A stretch of DNA of 64,000 nucleotides from Marivivens donghaensis. Its GTDB lineage: Bacteria; Pseudomonadota; Alphaproteobacteria; Rhodobacterales; Rhodobacteraceae. The notes below the pieces were generated by a model. The model searched no databases. It saw only the letters and a program-made list of their open reading frames with translations, and was not told the origin of the DNA. The position numbers were made by a program, and so were the translations under genes. The DNA is taken from the NCBI RefSeq assembly GCF_011806565.1, contig NZ_JAATOP010000001.1, forward strand, positions 186,001-250,000, read 5' to 3'. Shown in pieces: positions 23,836 through 32,154 of this stretch; position 1 is the first letter of the stretch, and each line of letters begins with the position of its first letter.

Positions 23836-24921
23836 ATGACCACCAAGCCACAGCCACAGCCCGGCATCATGGATATCGCACTCTACGTGAGCGGCGAATC
23901 CAAGGTCGAAGGCAAAACCGAGGTTCTGAAACTCTCGGCGAACGAAAACCCCTATGGTTTCAGCGACAAAGCTAAGGAAGCCTATCTGCGTTCGGCTGTG
24001 AACCTCCATCGCTATCCCAACACCGACCACGCACCGCTGCGCGAAGCGATTGCCGAAATCCACGGGATCGACGCGGGCCGCATCATTTGCGGTGTCGGCT
24101 CTGACGAGGTGCTCCAGTTCATTGTGCACAGCTACGCCGGTGTCGGTGACGAGGTCATCGTGACCGAGCACGGCTTTTCGATGTACCCGATTCTGGCCCG
24201 TATGGTCGGCGCAACTCCGGTCGAGGTGAAGGAAAAGACCCGCGTTGTGGACGTGGATTCGATCCTGTCCGCCGTAACGCCCAAAACCCGCGTTGTGTTC
24301 ATTGCGAACCCCGCGAACCCGACCGGCACCATGATCGGTGAGGACGAGCTTTACCGTCTGGCCAAAGGTCTGCCGCGCAACGTGATCCTCGTGATCGATA
24401 GCGCCTATGCCGAGTTTGCCGAAGGCTATGACGGCGGCAAAGCCATCGTGAACGAATTCGCGAACGTCGTTATGACCCGCACGTTCTCCAAGCTGCACGG
24501 CCTCGGCGGTATGCGTATCGGTTGGGGATATGCACAGCGCGAGGTCATCGACGTTCTGAACCGCGTGCGTCAGCCGTTCAACCTGTCCGAAACCCAGATG
24601 ACCGTTGCCGCTGCTGCCGTGCGCGATACGGACTTTGCCGAACGCTGCGTGCGTGAAAACGCCCGTTGGCGTGATTGGCTGCGCAATGCGCTGGTTCAGA
24701 TGGGTGTCGGTTGTGACGAAAGCTACGCCAACTTCGTGCTGGCGCGGTTCTCGAACCCTGATGAGGCGGCTGCGTGCAATGTCGCGCTCAAGGCCGACGG
24801 CATCATCGTGCGTCCCGTGGGCAGCTACAAATTGCCGAACTGCCTGCGTATCACCGTCGGTGACGAGGCTGCCTGCCGCCGCGTAATCCACGTGATCGCC
24901 ACATTCAAAGGTATCCGCTGA
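23836..24921 (+). CDS. hisC: Histidinol-phosphate aminotransferase
   Basis: 361-residue PLP-dependent fold-type I aminotransferase. SANENPYG near the N-terminus, [16 protein letters not shown] and [16 protein letters not shown] (PLP-binding Lys) are the HisC blocks. It converts imidazole-acetol phosphate to histidinol phosphate and commonly also transaminates aromatic keto acids. The next gene is tyrC, overlapping by one base (TGATG), so a role in tyrosine or phenylalanine synthesis is likely too. Confidence 0.93.
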   Translation: MTTKPQPQPGIMDIALYVSGESKVEGKTEVLKLSANENPYGFSDKAKEAYLRSAVNLHRYPNTDHAPLREAIAEIHGIDAGRIICGVGSDEVLQFIVHSYAGVGDEVIVTEHGFSMYPILARMVGATPVEVKEKTRVVDVDSILSAVTPKTRVVFIANPANPTGTMIGEDELYRLAKGLPRNVILVIDSAYAEFAEGYDGGKAIVNEFANVVMTRTFSKLHGLGGMRIGWGYAQREVIDVLNRVRQPFNLSETQMTVAAAAVRDTDFAERCVRENARWRDWLRNALVQMGVGCDESYANFVLARFSNPDEAAACNVALKADGIIVRPVGSYKLPNCLRITVGDEAACRRVIHVIATFKGIR

Positions 24922-25844
24922 TGACTTTGATCTACAAACGTGTCGCGCTCATCGGTCTGGGCCTGATTGCCGGCTCGATGTCGCTAGCCATTCGTCGCGG
25001 CAAGCTGGCCGAGGAAATCGTCGGTTACGCCCGTTCACAGGAAACCCGTGACATCGCGCGCGAGATTAACCTCGTGGATCGCGTCGTCGAGAGCGCCGAG
25101 GAAGCCGTCAAAGGCGCCGATCTCGTCGTGCTCGCCGTTCCGGTCGGCGCAATGGGCGGCGTGATGGAGGCGATTGCACCGCACCTTAAAGAGGGTGCTG
25201 TCGTGAGCGACGTCGGCTCGGTAAAGCAATCGGTGTTCGACGCCGTGATGCCGCATATGCCCGAGCACGCGCACTTTATCGGCAGCCACCCGATGGCGGG
25301 TACCGAACACTCCGGTCCGCGCGCTGGTTTTGCCACCCTGTTCGACAACCGCTGGTGCCTCATTGTGCCGCCGGCGGATGCCGAGCAGGCCGAGGTTGAT
25401 AAACTCGCCGAGTTCTGGCGTGCGATCGGTGCGGATATCGAGTTCATGGAGCCAGAGCGTCACGACCTCGTTTGTGCTGTGGTGTCGCACACGCCGCACC
25501 TCATCGCTTACACGATGGTGGGCGTGGCCGATGACCTTCGCCGCGTGACGGAGCGTGAGGTCATCAAATTCTCCGCCGCCGGTTTCCGTGACTTCACCCG
25601 TATCGCAGCGTCCGACCCGACCATGTGGCGAGACGTGTTCCTGACGAACAAGGAAGCGACGCTGGAAATCCTCGGCCGCTTTACCGAAGAGCTTTTCGCC
25701 CTTCAGCGCGCAATCCGTACGGGCGATGGCGACACGCTGTTTGACTACTTCACGCATACCCGCGCGATCCGTCGCGGCATTCTCGAAGCCGGTCAGGATA
25801 CCGACGCGCCAGACTTTGGCCGTACGAAAGCTGCGAAAGAATGA
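24921..25844 (+). CDS. tyrC: Prephenate/arogenate dehydrogenase
   Basis: 307 residues. A Rossmann motif GLGLIAGSMSLAIRRG starts the protein. The central GSHPMAGTEHSGP and the helical dimerisation domain with VVSHTPHLIAYTMVG are diagnostic. It oxidatively decarboxylates prephenate or arogenate in tyrosine synthesis. It shares one base with hisC and overlaps the following extensin-like gene by 4 bp (ATGA), giving a tight three-gene unit. Confidence 0.93.
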   Translation: MTLIYKRVALIGLGLIAGSMSLAIRRGKLAEEIVGYARSQETRDIAREINLVDRVVESAEEAVKGADLVVLAVPVGAMGGVMEAIAPHLKEGAVVSDVGSVKQSVFDAVMPHMPEHAHFIGSHPMAGTEHSGPRAGFATLFDNRWCLIVPPADAEQAEVDKLAEFWRAIGADIEFMEPERHDLVCAVVSHTPHLIAYTMVGVADDLRRVTEREVIKFSAAGFRDFTRIAASDPTMWRDVFLTNKEATLEILGRFTEELFALQRAIRTGDGDTLFDYFTHTRAIRRGILEAGQDTDAPDFGRTKAAKE

Positions 25845-26677
25845 AACTGGGGTTGGCGCTTGCGCTGACCTTGTGGGGCGGCGCGGTGTGGGCAAATGCG
25901 CCCGCCGCGACGTCCCAACCCCGCCTGCGCCCGACCGAGGTCGTCGTGAGTGCATCAGGCACTGCCGTCGCCCGCCCGCGACTGCGCCCTGCGGCACTTG
26001 CCCCCGCGCCGAGCACCCCTGAAAGCACTGCCGCGCGTGTCGCGATGGAGCCCGAGACCTCCAGCCAGTTTGCCGTGCGCCGTTCGTCGCGGCCCTCGGC
26101 CCGCCCGCCGCACGTGGTGCTCGCGGGCATTGCTGCTGCCGAAGCGCGTCGCCGTGGCAGCATTTGCGGCGATTTCGACATCCAAGGCGAAGAGATCGCG
26201 GACATCAACGGCCCCGGTCCTTGCGGCGTCGAAGGGGCCGTGCGCATCCGCTCAATCCTCGGCATCGGGTTTTCCGAGCAGCCGACGGTGGACTGCCGGA
26301 CGGCTTCGGCCTTTAAAACATGGCTCGAGCGTGGTGCGATTCCTGCCGTGGGTAGCGAAGGCGGCGGGATCAAGGAAATCTGGGTGATGGGGCACTACAG
26401 CTGTCGCAACCAGATCGGCAATTCCAGTAGCCGCAGATTGTCAGAGCATGCGCTTGGCCACGCTATTGACGTGGGCGGCCTGCGTCTGAATGACGGGGGC
26501 ATGATTTCGGTCAAGGATGGATGGGGCACGCGTTCGGACGGCGGGCAACTGCGCGACATGCATCAGGCGGCGTGCGGACCGTTCGGGACGGTGCTGGGGC
26601 CGAACGCGAATGCGGCCCACCACGACCATTTCCATTTCGACACGGCCCGTAACCGCAACAGCGCCTACTGCCGCTGA
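25841..26677 (+). CDS. Exported extensin-like C-terminal domain protein
   Basis: 278 residues. Signal peptide MKLGLALALTLWGGAVWA, a low-complexity Pro/Ala/Arg region (about 20-95), then the extensin-like domain with CGDFDIQGEEI, GPCGVEGAVRI, SEHALGHAIDVGG, DMHQAACGPFGTVLGP and HHDHFHFD. The His/Asp pattern (SEHALGHAID and HxDHFH) resembles zinc-dependent cell-wall amidases or peptidases, so a periplasmic peptidoglycan role is plausible. Translationally coupled to tyrC by ATGA. The 3' end overlaps the convergent DUF2125 gene by 13 bp. Confidence 0.88.
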   Translation: MKLGLALALTLWGGAVWANAPAATSQPRLRPTEVVVSASGTAVARPRLRPAALAPAPSTPESTAARVAMEPETSSQFAVRRSSRPSARPPHVVLAGIAAAEARRRGSICGDFDIQGEEIADINGPGPCGVEGAVRIRSILGIGFSEQPTVDCRTASAFKTWLERGAIPAVGSEGGGIKEIWVMGHYSCRNQIGNSSSRRLSEHALGHAIDVGGLRLNDGGMISVKDGWGTRSDGGQLRDMHQAACGPFGTVLGPNANAAHHDHFHFDTARNRNSAYCR

Positions 26678-27615
26678 CATGCGAGGGGCGACGGCCCGAG
26701 TGGGAACGGCCCGAGCCGCATGGTTTGACCCGCAAGAGTGAGGGGCAGGGCGATACGCCCTTCGCTGTCGGCCAGATTGCCGCCGACAATCTTCCAGCTC
26801 TGGGCGACTTGCGGTTCGATCATTTCCATCTCGACCGCAACATCGAAGAACGTCTGCCAGCCTTTGACCGCAAGGTTGATCTGGCCTTGGGCATCGCAGC
26901 CATCCACGAAGGTCAATTTGCCGTCAAACGCCAGTTCGATATCGTCCCACTTCATTGTCGCGGTGGCGATATCCAAAGTCTCGATCACGGGATCGGCTGA
27001 CTGTATAAGCAGCGGCCGTTTCAGACCCGCGAGCGCTTCAAAGTGGGCGGATTCGATGACATTCGACAGCGATCCGTTGATCTGCGCGAAAAGGTCGAGG
27101 TCCCGCGGCAGTTCGATGTTTGCCGCATCCATCGACAGCGCATAGCCGTTGTGGGCATCCTCCGACTGCTCGGCCTTCACATGAAGCGCTTCGATAGCAA
27201 CGTCCGCACCGCTGACCGTGGCGTCTTCGATGTCGACGGTCGCCTTTTCGACCTCTCCAAACGGCCAGTAATTCACTTTCAGGTCGCCCTCGATGCGGTC
27301 GCCCGCAACGACAACGGTCTGCAACTCGTCCGCGACCGTAATCGGTGCCTTGGTCGACAGACGAAGGCCATTGGGCGGCGTCGTCGGAATGCTGACGTCC
27401 AAAGCATCAAAGGTCAAACCGTCAGCCGTCGCAAGGTCATCGACCCGAACGGTCCAGCGGAGCGGCGTAAACCTGATCGCGCGGTCCGACGCAGTGATGT
27501 CCTCACTGCTATCGAACGCCGTGCCAAGGCCAGCGTAGAGAACGACCGATCCGATGCCCCACCACAGGACATATGCCATCGGCAGTCCGATCTTCTTTCG
27601 CGTGTGGCGTGCCAT
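26665..27615 (-). CDS. DUF2125 family membrane-anchored protein
   Basis: 316 residues from the ATG at 27615 (MARHTRKKIGLPMAYVLWWG), preceded by GAAGGGG; the longer frame upstream lacks a site. One N-terminal transmembrane helix (about 10-32) and a large beta-rich extracytoplasmic part with repeated strand patterns such as ADGLTFDALDVSIPTTPP. DUF2125 proteins are common in alphaproteobacteria and uncharacterised. Their repeated beta pattern recalls AsmA/YhdP-like bridge proteins, but that is inference. Confidence 0.75.
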   Translation of the reverse strand: MARHTRKKIGLPMAYVLWWGIGSVVLYAGLGTAFDSSEDITASDRAIRFTPLRWTVRVDDLATADGLTFDALDVSIPTTPPNGLRLSTKAPITVADELQTVVVAGDRIEGDLKVNYWPFGEVEKATVDIEDATVSGADVAIEALHVKAEQSEDAHNGYALSMDAANIELPRDLDLFAQINGSLSNVIESAHFEALAGLKRPLLIQSADPVIETLDIATATMKWDDIELAFDGKLTFVDGCDAQGQINLAVKGWQTFFDVAVEMEMIEPQVAQSWKIVGGNLADSEGRIALPLTLAGQTMRLGPFPLGPSPLACQRQ

Positions 27616-27676
27616 GACTGCCCCTTCAAGTTTTCGTCTTGCGTCGTTATAGCCCACCCGAACAGGAGGAACAGTG

Positions 27677-28216
27677 ATGACCTTATGGGTATTTGGTTAC
27701 GGATCTCTTCTCTGGAATCCGGGATTTGAACCGGTCGAGGCTCGCCAAGGCCGGCTCGACGGGTGGCATCGTTCGTTCTGTATGCTCTCCATTCATCACC
27801 GCGGCACAGTCGAGCACCCTGGTCTGGTGCTGGCGCTAGACGCGCAAAAGGACGCGCGGTGTACCGGCATGGTCTTGCGCGTGGCAGACGAGGACACCGA
27901 CGAGGTGCTTGCCTACCTGCGCGAGCGCGAGCTGGTGTCTGCGGCTTACCTCGAGGTGAAGCTGCCGGTCACGCTCGACGATGGGCGCGAGATCGAAGCG
28001 GTGACCTATGTTATCGACGCCTCGCACGCGCAGTATATCGACTTCGACCTCGAAACGCAGGCGCAAATGATCGCATCTGCCGTTGGTGGGCGCGGTCCGA
28101 ACTACGAATATCTGGACAATACCGCGTCCCATCTGGACAAGATGGGCATCGCTGACCCCGATATGGCGTGGCTTGTTCGCCGCGTTGCAGCTATTCGTAC
28201 AGGTGAATCCGTATAA
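27677..28216 (+). CDS. chaC: ChaC-like gamma-glutamylcyclotransferase
   Basis: 179 residues from the ATG at 27677, following AGGAGGA at 27664-27670; a GTG one codon earlier is possible. The signature VFGYGSLLWNPGFEP and the acidic residue in YLRERE place it with glutathione-specific gamma-glutamylcyclotransferases, which release 5-oxoproline and Cys-Gly from glutathione. Transcribed divergently from DUF2125. The ExbB-like gene follows 66 bp later, on the same strand. Confidence 0.92.
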   Translation: MTLWVFGYGSLLWNPGFEPVEARQGRLDGWHRSFCMLSIHHRGTVEHPGLVLALDAQKDARCTGMVLRVADEDTDEVLAYLRERELVSAAYLEVKLPVTLDDGREIEAVTYVIDASHAQYIDFDLETQAQMIASAVGGRGPNYEYLDNTASHLDKMGIADPDMAWLVRRVAAIRTGESV

Positions 28217-28282
28217 ATTATTTGGGTTCGGGGTTGTTGACCCCTATGGTGACCCAAAACAGAGACGAGGAACCTGTCCGAC

Positions 28283-29431
28283 ATGGACATCAGGGAACCT
28301 GAGGCCGAGCCGTATTTTTCGCAGCCGCTTCGCCAGATCATTTCTATGCTTATCGCCTTGGCCCTTATCGGGGCGGGGGGATATTTGGCGTTTGGAACGG
28401 TAGAATTCCTGTTCCTGTCCAATCCGTATCTCAACACGTTGATCGGACTGGTGTTCGTCATCGGTCTGTTCTCCTGCTTTGCGCAGGTGTTCCAGTTGAT
28501 GAACAGTGTGGAGTGGATCAAGCGTTTCGTCCGTGAACAGCAGACCCGTCAGGCGCCCGCGCTGCTTGCGCCGCTGGCGACGCTGCTCCGTTCGCGCGGT
28601 GCGCGGATGCAGCTGTCGAACTCCTCGACCCGCTCAATTCTGGACTCGGTCGCGTCGCGTATTGACGAAGATCGCGAGATTACGAAATACCTGGGCAACA
28701 CGCTGATTTTCCTTGGCCTGCTCGGTACCTTCTACGGCCTCGCGACGACGCTCCCCGCGCTTGTTGATACGATCCGTAACCTGAATGCTGACGGCCAGTC
28801 GGGGTCTGACGTGTTCACCAAGCTCCAGCAGGGCCTCGAATCCCAACTTGGCGGCATGGGCACGGCGTTCTCGTCTTCGCTGCTCGGTCTGGCTGGGTCG
28901 CTCATCGTTGGTCTTCTGGAGCTTTTCGCGGGCCACGGTCAGAACCGTTTCTACCGCGAGCTTGAAGAATGGCTGTCGTCGATCACCCGCCTTGGCTTTG
29001 CGTCAGGAGATGAGGCGACGGGCGGCGAAGGCACCGAATATGGCGGTGTTCTGGATCAGATGGCAGACCAGATCGACCAGCTTGCCGACCTTTTCCACCG
29101 CGCCGAAGAGCGCCGTGCGCACACTGACGTGCAGATCGCGAACCTCACCGGCGCACTGACCATGCTGGCGCAGCGGCTAGAGCAGGACGACCCGCGCCCC
29201 GCGCTGACAGCCTCCGCCGAAGCGCAACAGCGCCTTGTCGAGCGCCTGCGTGAAAGTGGTGTTGACGGCATCGACGCCGAAAGTCGTATGCGCCTCCGTT
29301 CGATCGACGTGCAGTTGCTGAAGATCCTCGAAGAACTCTCGGCCGGTCGTCAGGAGACGATGGCTGAAATCCGCGCCGAAGTTGGCGCTCTGGCTCGCGG
29401 GCTGCGTCAACAGCGCCGCCAGGGCGAGTAA
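28283..29431 (+). CDS. MotA/TolQ/ExbB-type proton channel subunit with coiled-coil tail
   Basis: 382 residues. Four hydrophobic helices at about 18-40, 44-66, 132-155 and 190-215. TM3 and TM4 contain the conserved GLLGTFYGLATTL and GGMGTAFSSSLLGLAGSLIVGLLE of the proton-channel family. The C-terminal 150 residues are heptad-rich (DQMADQIDQLADLF, AEIRAEVGALARGL). Such subunits form pentamers around two copies of a MotB/ExbD partner. The partner is the next gene, 6 bp downstream. Not ExbB-TonB: the partner carries an OmpA domain, so the pair works against peptidoglycan. Confidence 0.9.
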   Translation: MDIREPEAEPYFSQPLRQIISMLIALALIGAGGYLAFGTVEFLFLSNPYLNTLIGLVFVIGLFSCFAQVFQLMNSVEWIKRFVREQQTRQAPALLAPLATLLRSRGARMQLSNSSTRSILDSVASRIDEDREITKYLGNTLIFLGLLGTFYGLATTLPALVDTIRNLNADGQSGSDVFTKLQQGLESQLGGMGTAFSSSLLGLAGSLIVGLLELFAGHGQNRFYRELEEWLSSITRLGFASGDEATGGEGTEYGGVLDQMADQIDQLADLFHRAEERRAHTDVQIANLTGALTMLAQRLEQDDPRPALTASAEAQQRLVERLRESGVDGIDAESRMRLRSIDVQLLKILEELSAGRQETMAEIRAEVGALARGLRQQRRQGE

Positions 29432-29437
29432 AGCCCG

Positions 29438-31210
29438 ATGGCAATCGGGGGCCGCCGCAGTACGAACCGTTTTAACGCCTCGATCTGGCCGGGGTTTGTG
29501 GACGCCATGACCGGCCTTCTGCTGGTCATGATGTTCGTTCTGACGATCTTCATGGTCCTCCAATTTGCCTTGCGCGAACAGATTTCGGGTCAGGAAAGCC
29601 GCCTGATTGAACTCTCGGACGAGGTCGCCATTCTTTCGCAGGCCCTCGGCCTTGAACGCGAAAAGAGCGCGACGCTTGAGAGCACTGTCGGCAATCTGAA
29701 CGACGAACTCGACGAGGCGTCGGCTCAGGCTGATGCTCAGGCGGCGTTGATCGCATCCTTGCGGACCGAGCGCGACGATATCGCCGCCCAGCTTGTGACG
29801 GCGCAGAACCAGATCACCGGTTTCGAAGCGCAAGTCGCTGGGCTGCTGGCAGACCGAGCCGACCTTCGCGATCAGGTCTCGAACCTTGAAGGCGACAATG
29901 CGGAGTTGATGAGCGAGAGCGAAGCGCTGAACCTCGCGCTGGCGCAGGCGCGCGATGAAGTCGACGCGCAAGAAGAGGCCGCTCGCCTTGCCGCTGCCCG
30001 CCGCGAAGCGCTTGAAGCCATGATCGCAGAATTGCGGAACGAAGGGGCGGAGACGTCCGGCGCACTCGACGCTGCTCAAGCCGAGATTGACGAACTGGAA
30101 GCGGCGCGTCTGGCTGACGCTGCCGCCGCCGAAGCTCTGCGCGAACGCCTTGCCAATGCGGATAGCGAACTGACGGCGATGACCCTCGCGCTGGAGGAAC
30201 AGCGCCAGCGGGCCGAAGAAACGCTGACCCTGCTCGCCGCAGCAGAAGCCGCCCGCGATGACCTCGATAGCAAACTGGCCGATGCGATTATCGCGCGGCA
30301 GGCGTTGCAGGCCGAGGTCGATAGCCTTGCTTCGACGCAGGACGAAACCTCTCAGGAAAGAGCCGACTTGCAATCGCGCCTCGCTGCTGCGCTCGCCGCA
30401 TTGAACGAAGCGCAACAGGACGCCGCTGACCAGATGACCGAGGCAGACCGGCAGGCGGCATTGCTGGCGACGGCGAATAGCGCGCTGGCTGAACAAGAGG
30501 CGCTTTCGGCTGAAAGCGAACGCCAGATCGCTGCGCTGAACGCCAATGTTTCGCAGCTCCGTGCGCAGCTTGAAGAGCTTCAGGGCCTGCTTAATATCGC
30601 GAACGAAAACGACAGCAGCGCAACCTTACAGATCAACAATCTGACCACGCAGCTTAATCAGGCGCTTGCCCGCGCGGCGCTTGAAAACCAGCGTCGTCTC
30701 GCGCTGGAAGAAGCCGAGCGCAAGCGCCTTGAGGAAGAGGCCAAGGAGCTTTCGAACTACCGCTCCGAGTTCTTCGGTCAGCTTCGCGCGCTACTCGCGG
30801 ATCAGGACGGTGTTCGTATCGTCGGCGACCGCTTCGTGTTCTCGTCCGAGGTTCTGTTTGACGAAGGCAGTGCTGATCTGTCGCCGCAGGGGCGCCGCGA
30901 GATCGGGAACGTTGCGTCTATCCTCCGTCAGATCGTCGACGATATTCCGGACACTATCGACTGGATCATTCGAGTCGACGGCCACACCGATGACCAGCCG
31001 CTGTCGGGCACGGGCGAATTCGCGGACAACTGGGAGCTTAGCCAAGCACGCGCGCTTTCTGTGGTGCGCTTCATGGTCGACCGCGAAGGCATCGACCCGC
31101 GTCACCTGTCGGCCAATGGTTTCGCCGAGTATCAGCCGATCAACGACGCCGATACGCCCGAAGCGCGCGCGCAGAATCGCCGTATCGAACTTAAATTGAC
31201 CGAGCGTTAA
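29438..31210 (+). CDS. MotB-like OmpA-domain protein with a very long coiled coil
   Basis: 590 residues. A single N-terminal helix (about 16-45) has the MotB-like pattern PGFVDAMTGLLLVMMFVLTIF with an Asp at 22, the position used for proton transfer. About 380 residues of Glu/Ala/Leu/Gln heptads follow (roughly 50-440), then a C-terminal OmpA peptidoglycan-binding domain with FDEGSADLSPQGR, RVDGHTDDQPL and NRRIELKL. By topology the coiled coil is periplasmic and could reach about 50 nm. Function unknown; likely a proton-driven motor that transmits force to the cell wall. Overlaps the convergent M23 gene by 4 bp. Confidence 0.88.
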   Translation: MAIGGRRSTNRFNASIWPGFVDAMTGLLLVMMFVLTIFMVLQFALREQISGQESRLIELSDEVAILSQALGLEREKSATLESTVGNLNDELDEASAQADAQAALIASLRTERDDIAAQLVTAQNQITGFEAQVAGLLADRADLRDQVSNLEGDNAELMSESEALNLALAQARDEVDAQEEAARLAAARREALEAMIAELRNEGAETSGALDAAQAEIDELEAARLADAAAAEALRERLANADSELTAMTLALEEQRQRAEETLTLLAAAEAARDDLDSKLADAIIARQALQAEVDSLASTQDETSQERADLQSRLAAALAALNEAQQDAADQMTEADRQAALLATANSALAEQEALSAESERQIAALNANVSQLRAQLEELQGLLNIANENDSSATLQINNLTTQLNQALARAALENQRRLALEEAERKRLEEEAKELSNYRSEFFGQLRALLADQDGVRIVGDRFVFSSEVLFDEGSADLSPQGRREIGNVASILRQIVDDIPDTIDWIIRVDGHTDDQPLSGTGEFADNWELSQARALSVVRFMVDREGIDPRHLSANGFAEYQPINDADTPEARAQNRRIELKLTER

Positions 31211-32154
31211 TCGAGCGTGAAGCTGGTGGACATGCTATCCAGCAGCTCACCATTTCGCGTCATTGTCACCGTGCCGTTGTAGGTTCCAGCGGGCCAGCGG
31301 TCCGTCGTCAGCCGTTTTCCGGCGGCGCGGAATGTTTGGGCCTGCGCGCGGTCGAGGGTTTCTTCGTGGGTGAAGGCGAAGCCGTCCGGCCCTTCGATAC
31401 TCAGCGTCAGCAGGTCGCCGGTTTGGGTGCCAAAGCTCAGCCCCCAGATCACGAGATTGCTGTCGGCTGAGGGCAGGGTTGTCGCCGTGCCAGCTTTCGC
31501 CGCGTCATAGTCGGGCACGTTCGGCGCAAAGCCCACAGACACGATCCCGCCGTCTGGTGCGTTGATCGGTTCGGACCAGAGCGCACCCGAGGCCGTGCAG
31601 TCAGCCGCATTACCTGTGTCAAACGGGTCGATGACATCACCATCTTTGCGAACCGATAGATGAACGTGAGGGAATTGGGTCTGACCGGAAAGGCCCACTT
31701 GGCCGACGACATCACCGGCGGAGACCTGTTGCCCAACGCGGGGAATAACGCTGCCGAGAGCAAGGTGGCAGTATTGCGTTTCCCACCCGTCGCCGTGGTT
31801 GATGACGAGACCGTTGCCGCATTCTTGGTTCGTAACATCAGGTGCGCCGAGGCCGGTTTGCAAGACGTCCGGCATCTCGTCCCGCACGCCCGTCACCACG
31901 CCGTCCGCTGCGGCCAATACGTTCACGCCTTCCGCCTGCATCGCGAGCGAGGGGAGGGCGAAGTCGGTGCCCTTATGGCCGTCATAACTCAGGCCGCTAC
32001 AGCGGAAATCGCTGACGCCGCCCGTCGGGTCGCGGTCGACGAATTGCTGGATGTAGCAGACCCCGCCGAGATCGCAGTCGATCGGCGAGGACAAAGAAAA
32101 AGCCCCTGCCGCCACGGGGGCGGCAAGGGCCGAAATCGTTACCAGTAACCGCAT
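31207..32154 (-). CDS. Exported M23-family (LytM) peptidoglycan peptidase
   Basis: 315 residues from the ATG at 32154; upstream frame extension overlaps clpA and is rejected. Signal peptide [20 protein letters not shown]. Zinc-site residues are intact: His60 and Asp64 (HKGTD), His130 (YCHL) and His163/His165 (HVH), so it should be active rather than a degenerate activator. A beta-rich C-terminal domain of about 130 residues follows. Its ATG overlaps the clpA TGA (TGATG), so it is translationally coupled to clpA, which is odd for a periplasmic hydrolase. Confidence 0.92.
   Translation of the reverse strand: MRLLVTISALAAPVAAGAFSLSSPIDCDLGGVCYIQQFVDRDPTGGVSDFRCSGLSYDGHKGTDFALPSLAMQAEGVNVLAAADGVVTGVRDEMPDVLQTGLGAPDVTNQECGNGLVINHGDGWETQYCHLALGSVIPRVGQQVSAGDVVGQVGLSGQTQFPHVHLSVRKDGDVIDPFDTGNAADCTASGALWSEPINAPDGGIVSVGFAPNVPDYDAAKAGTATTLPSADSNLVIWGLSFGTQTGDLLTLSIEGPDGFAFTHEETLDRAQAQTFRAAGKRLTTDRWPAGTYNGTVTMTRNGELLDSMSTSFTLD

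Noticed and set aside
28283-31210. Zorya-type anti-phage defence (ZorA/ZorB)
   Set aside because: The channel and OmpA architecture is similar, but no zorC, zorD or zorE effector genes are present, the coiled coil is in the wrong subunit, and the flanks are housekeeping genes.
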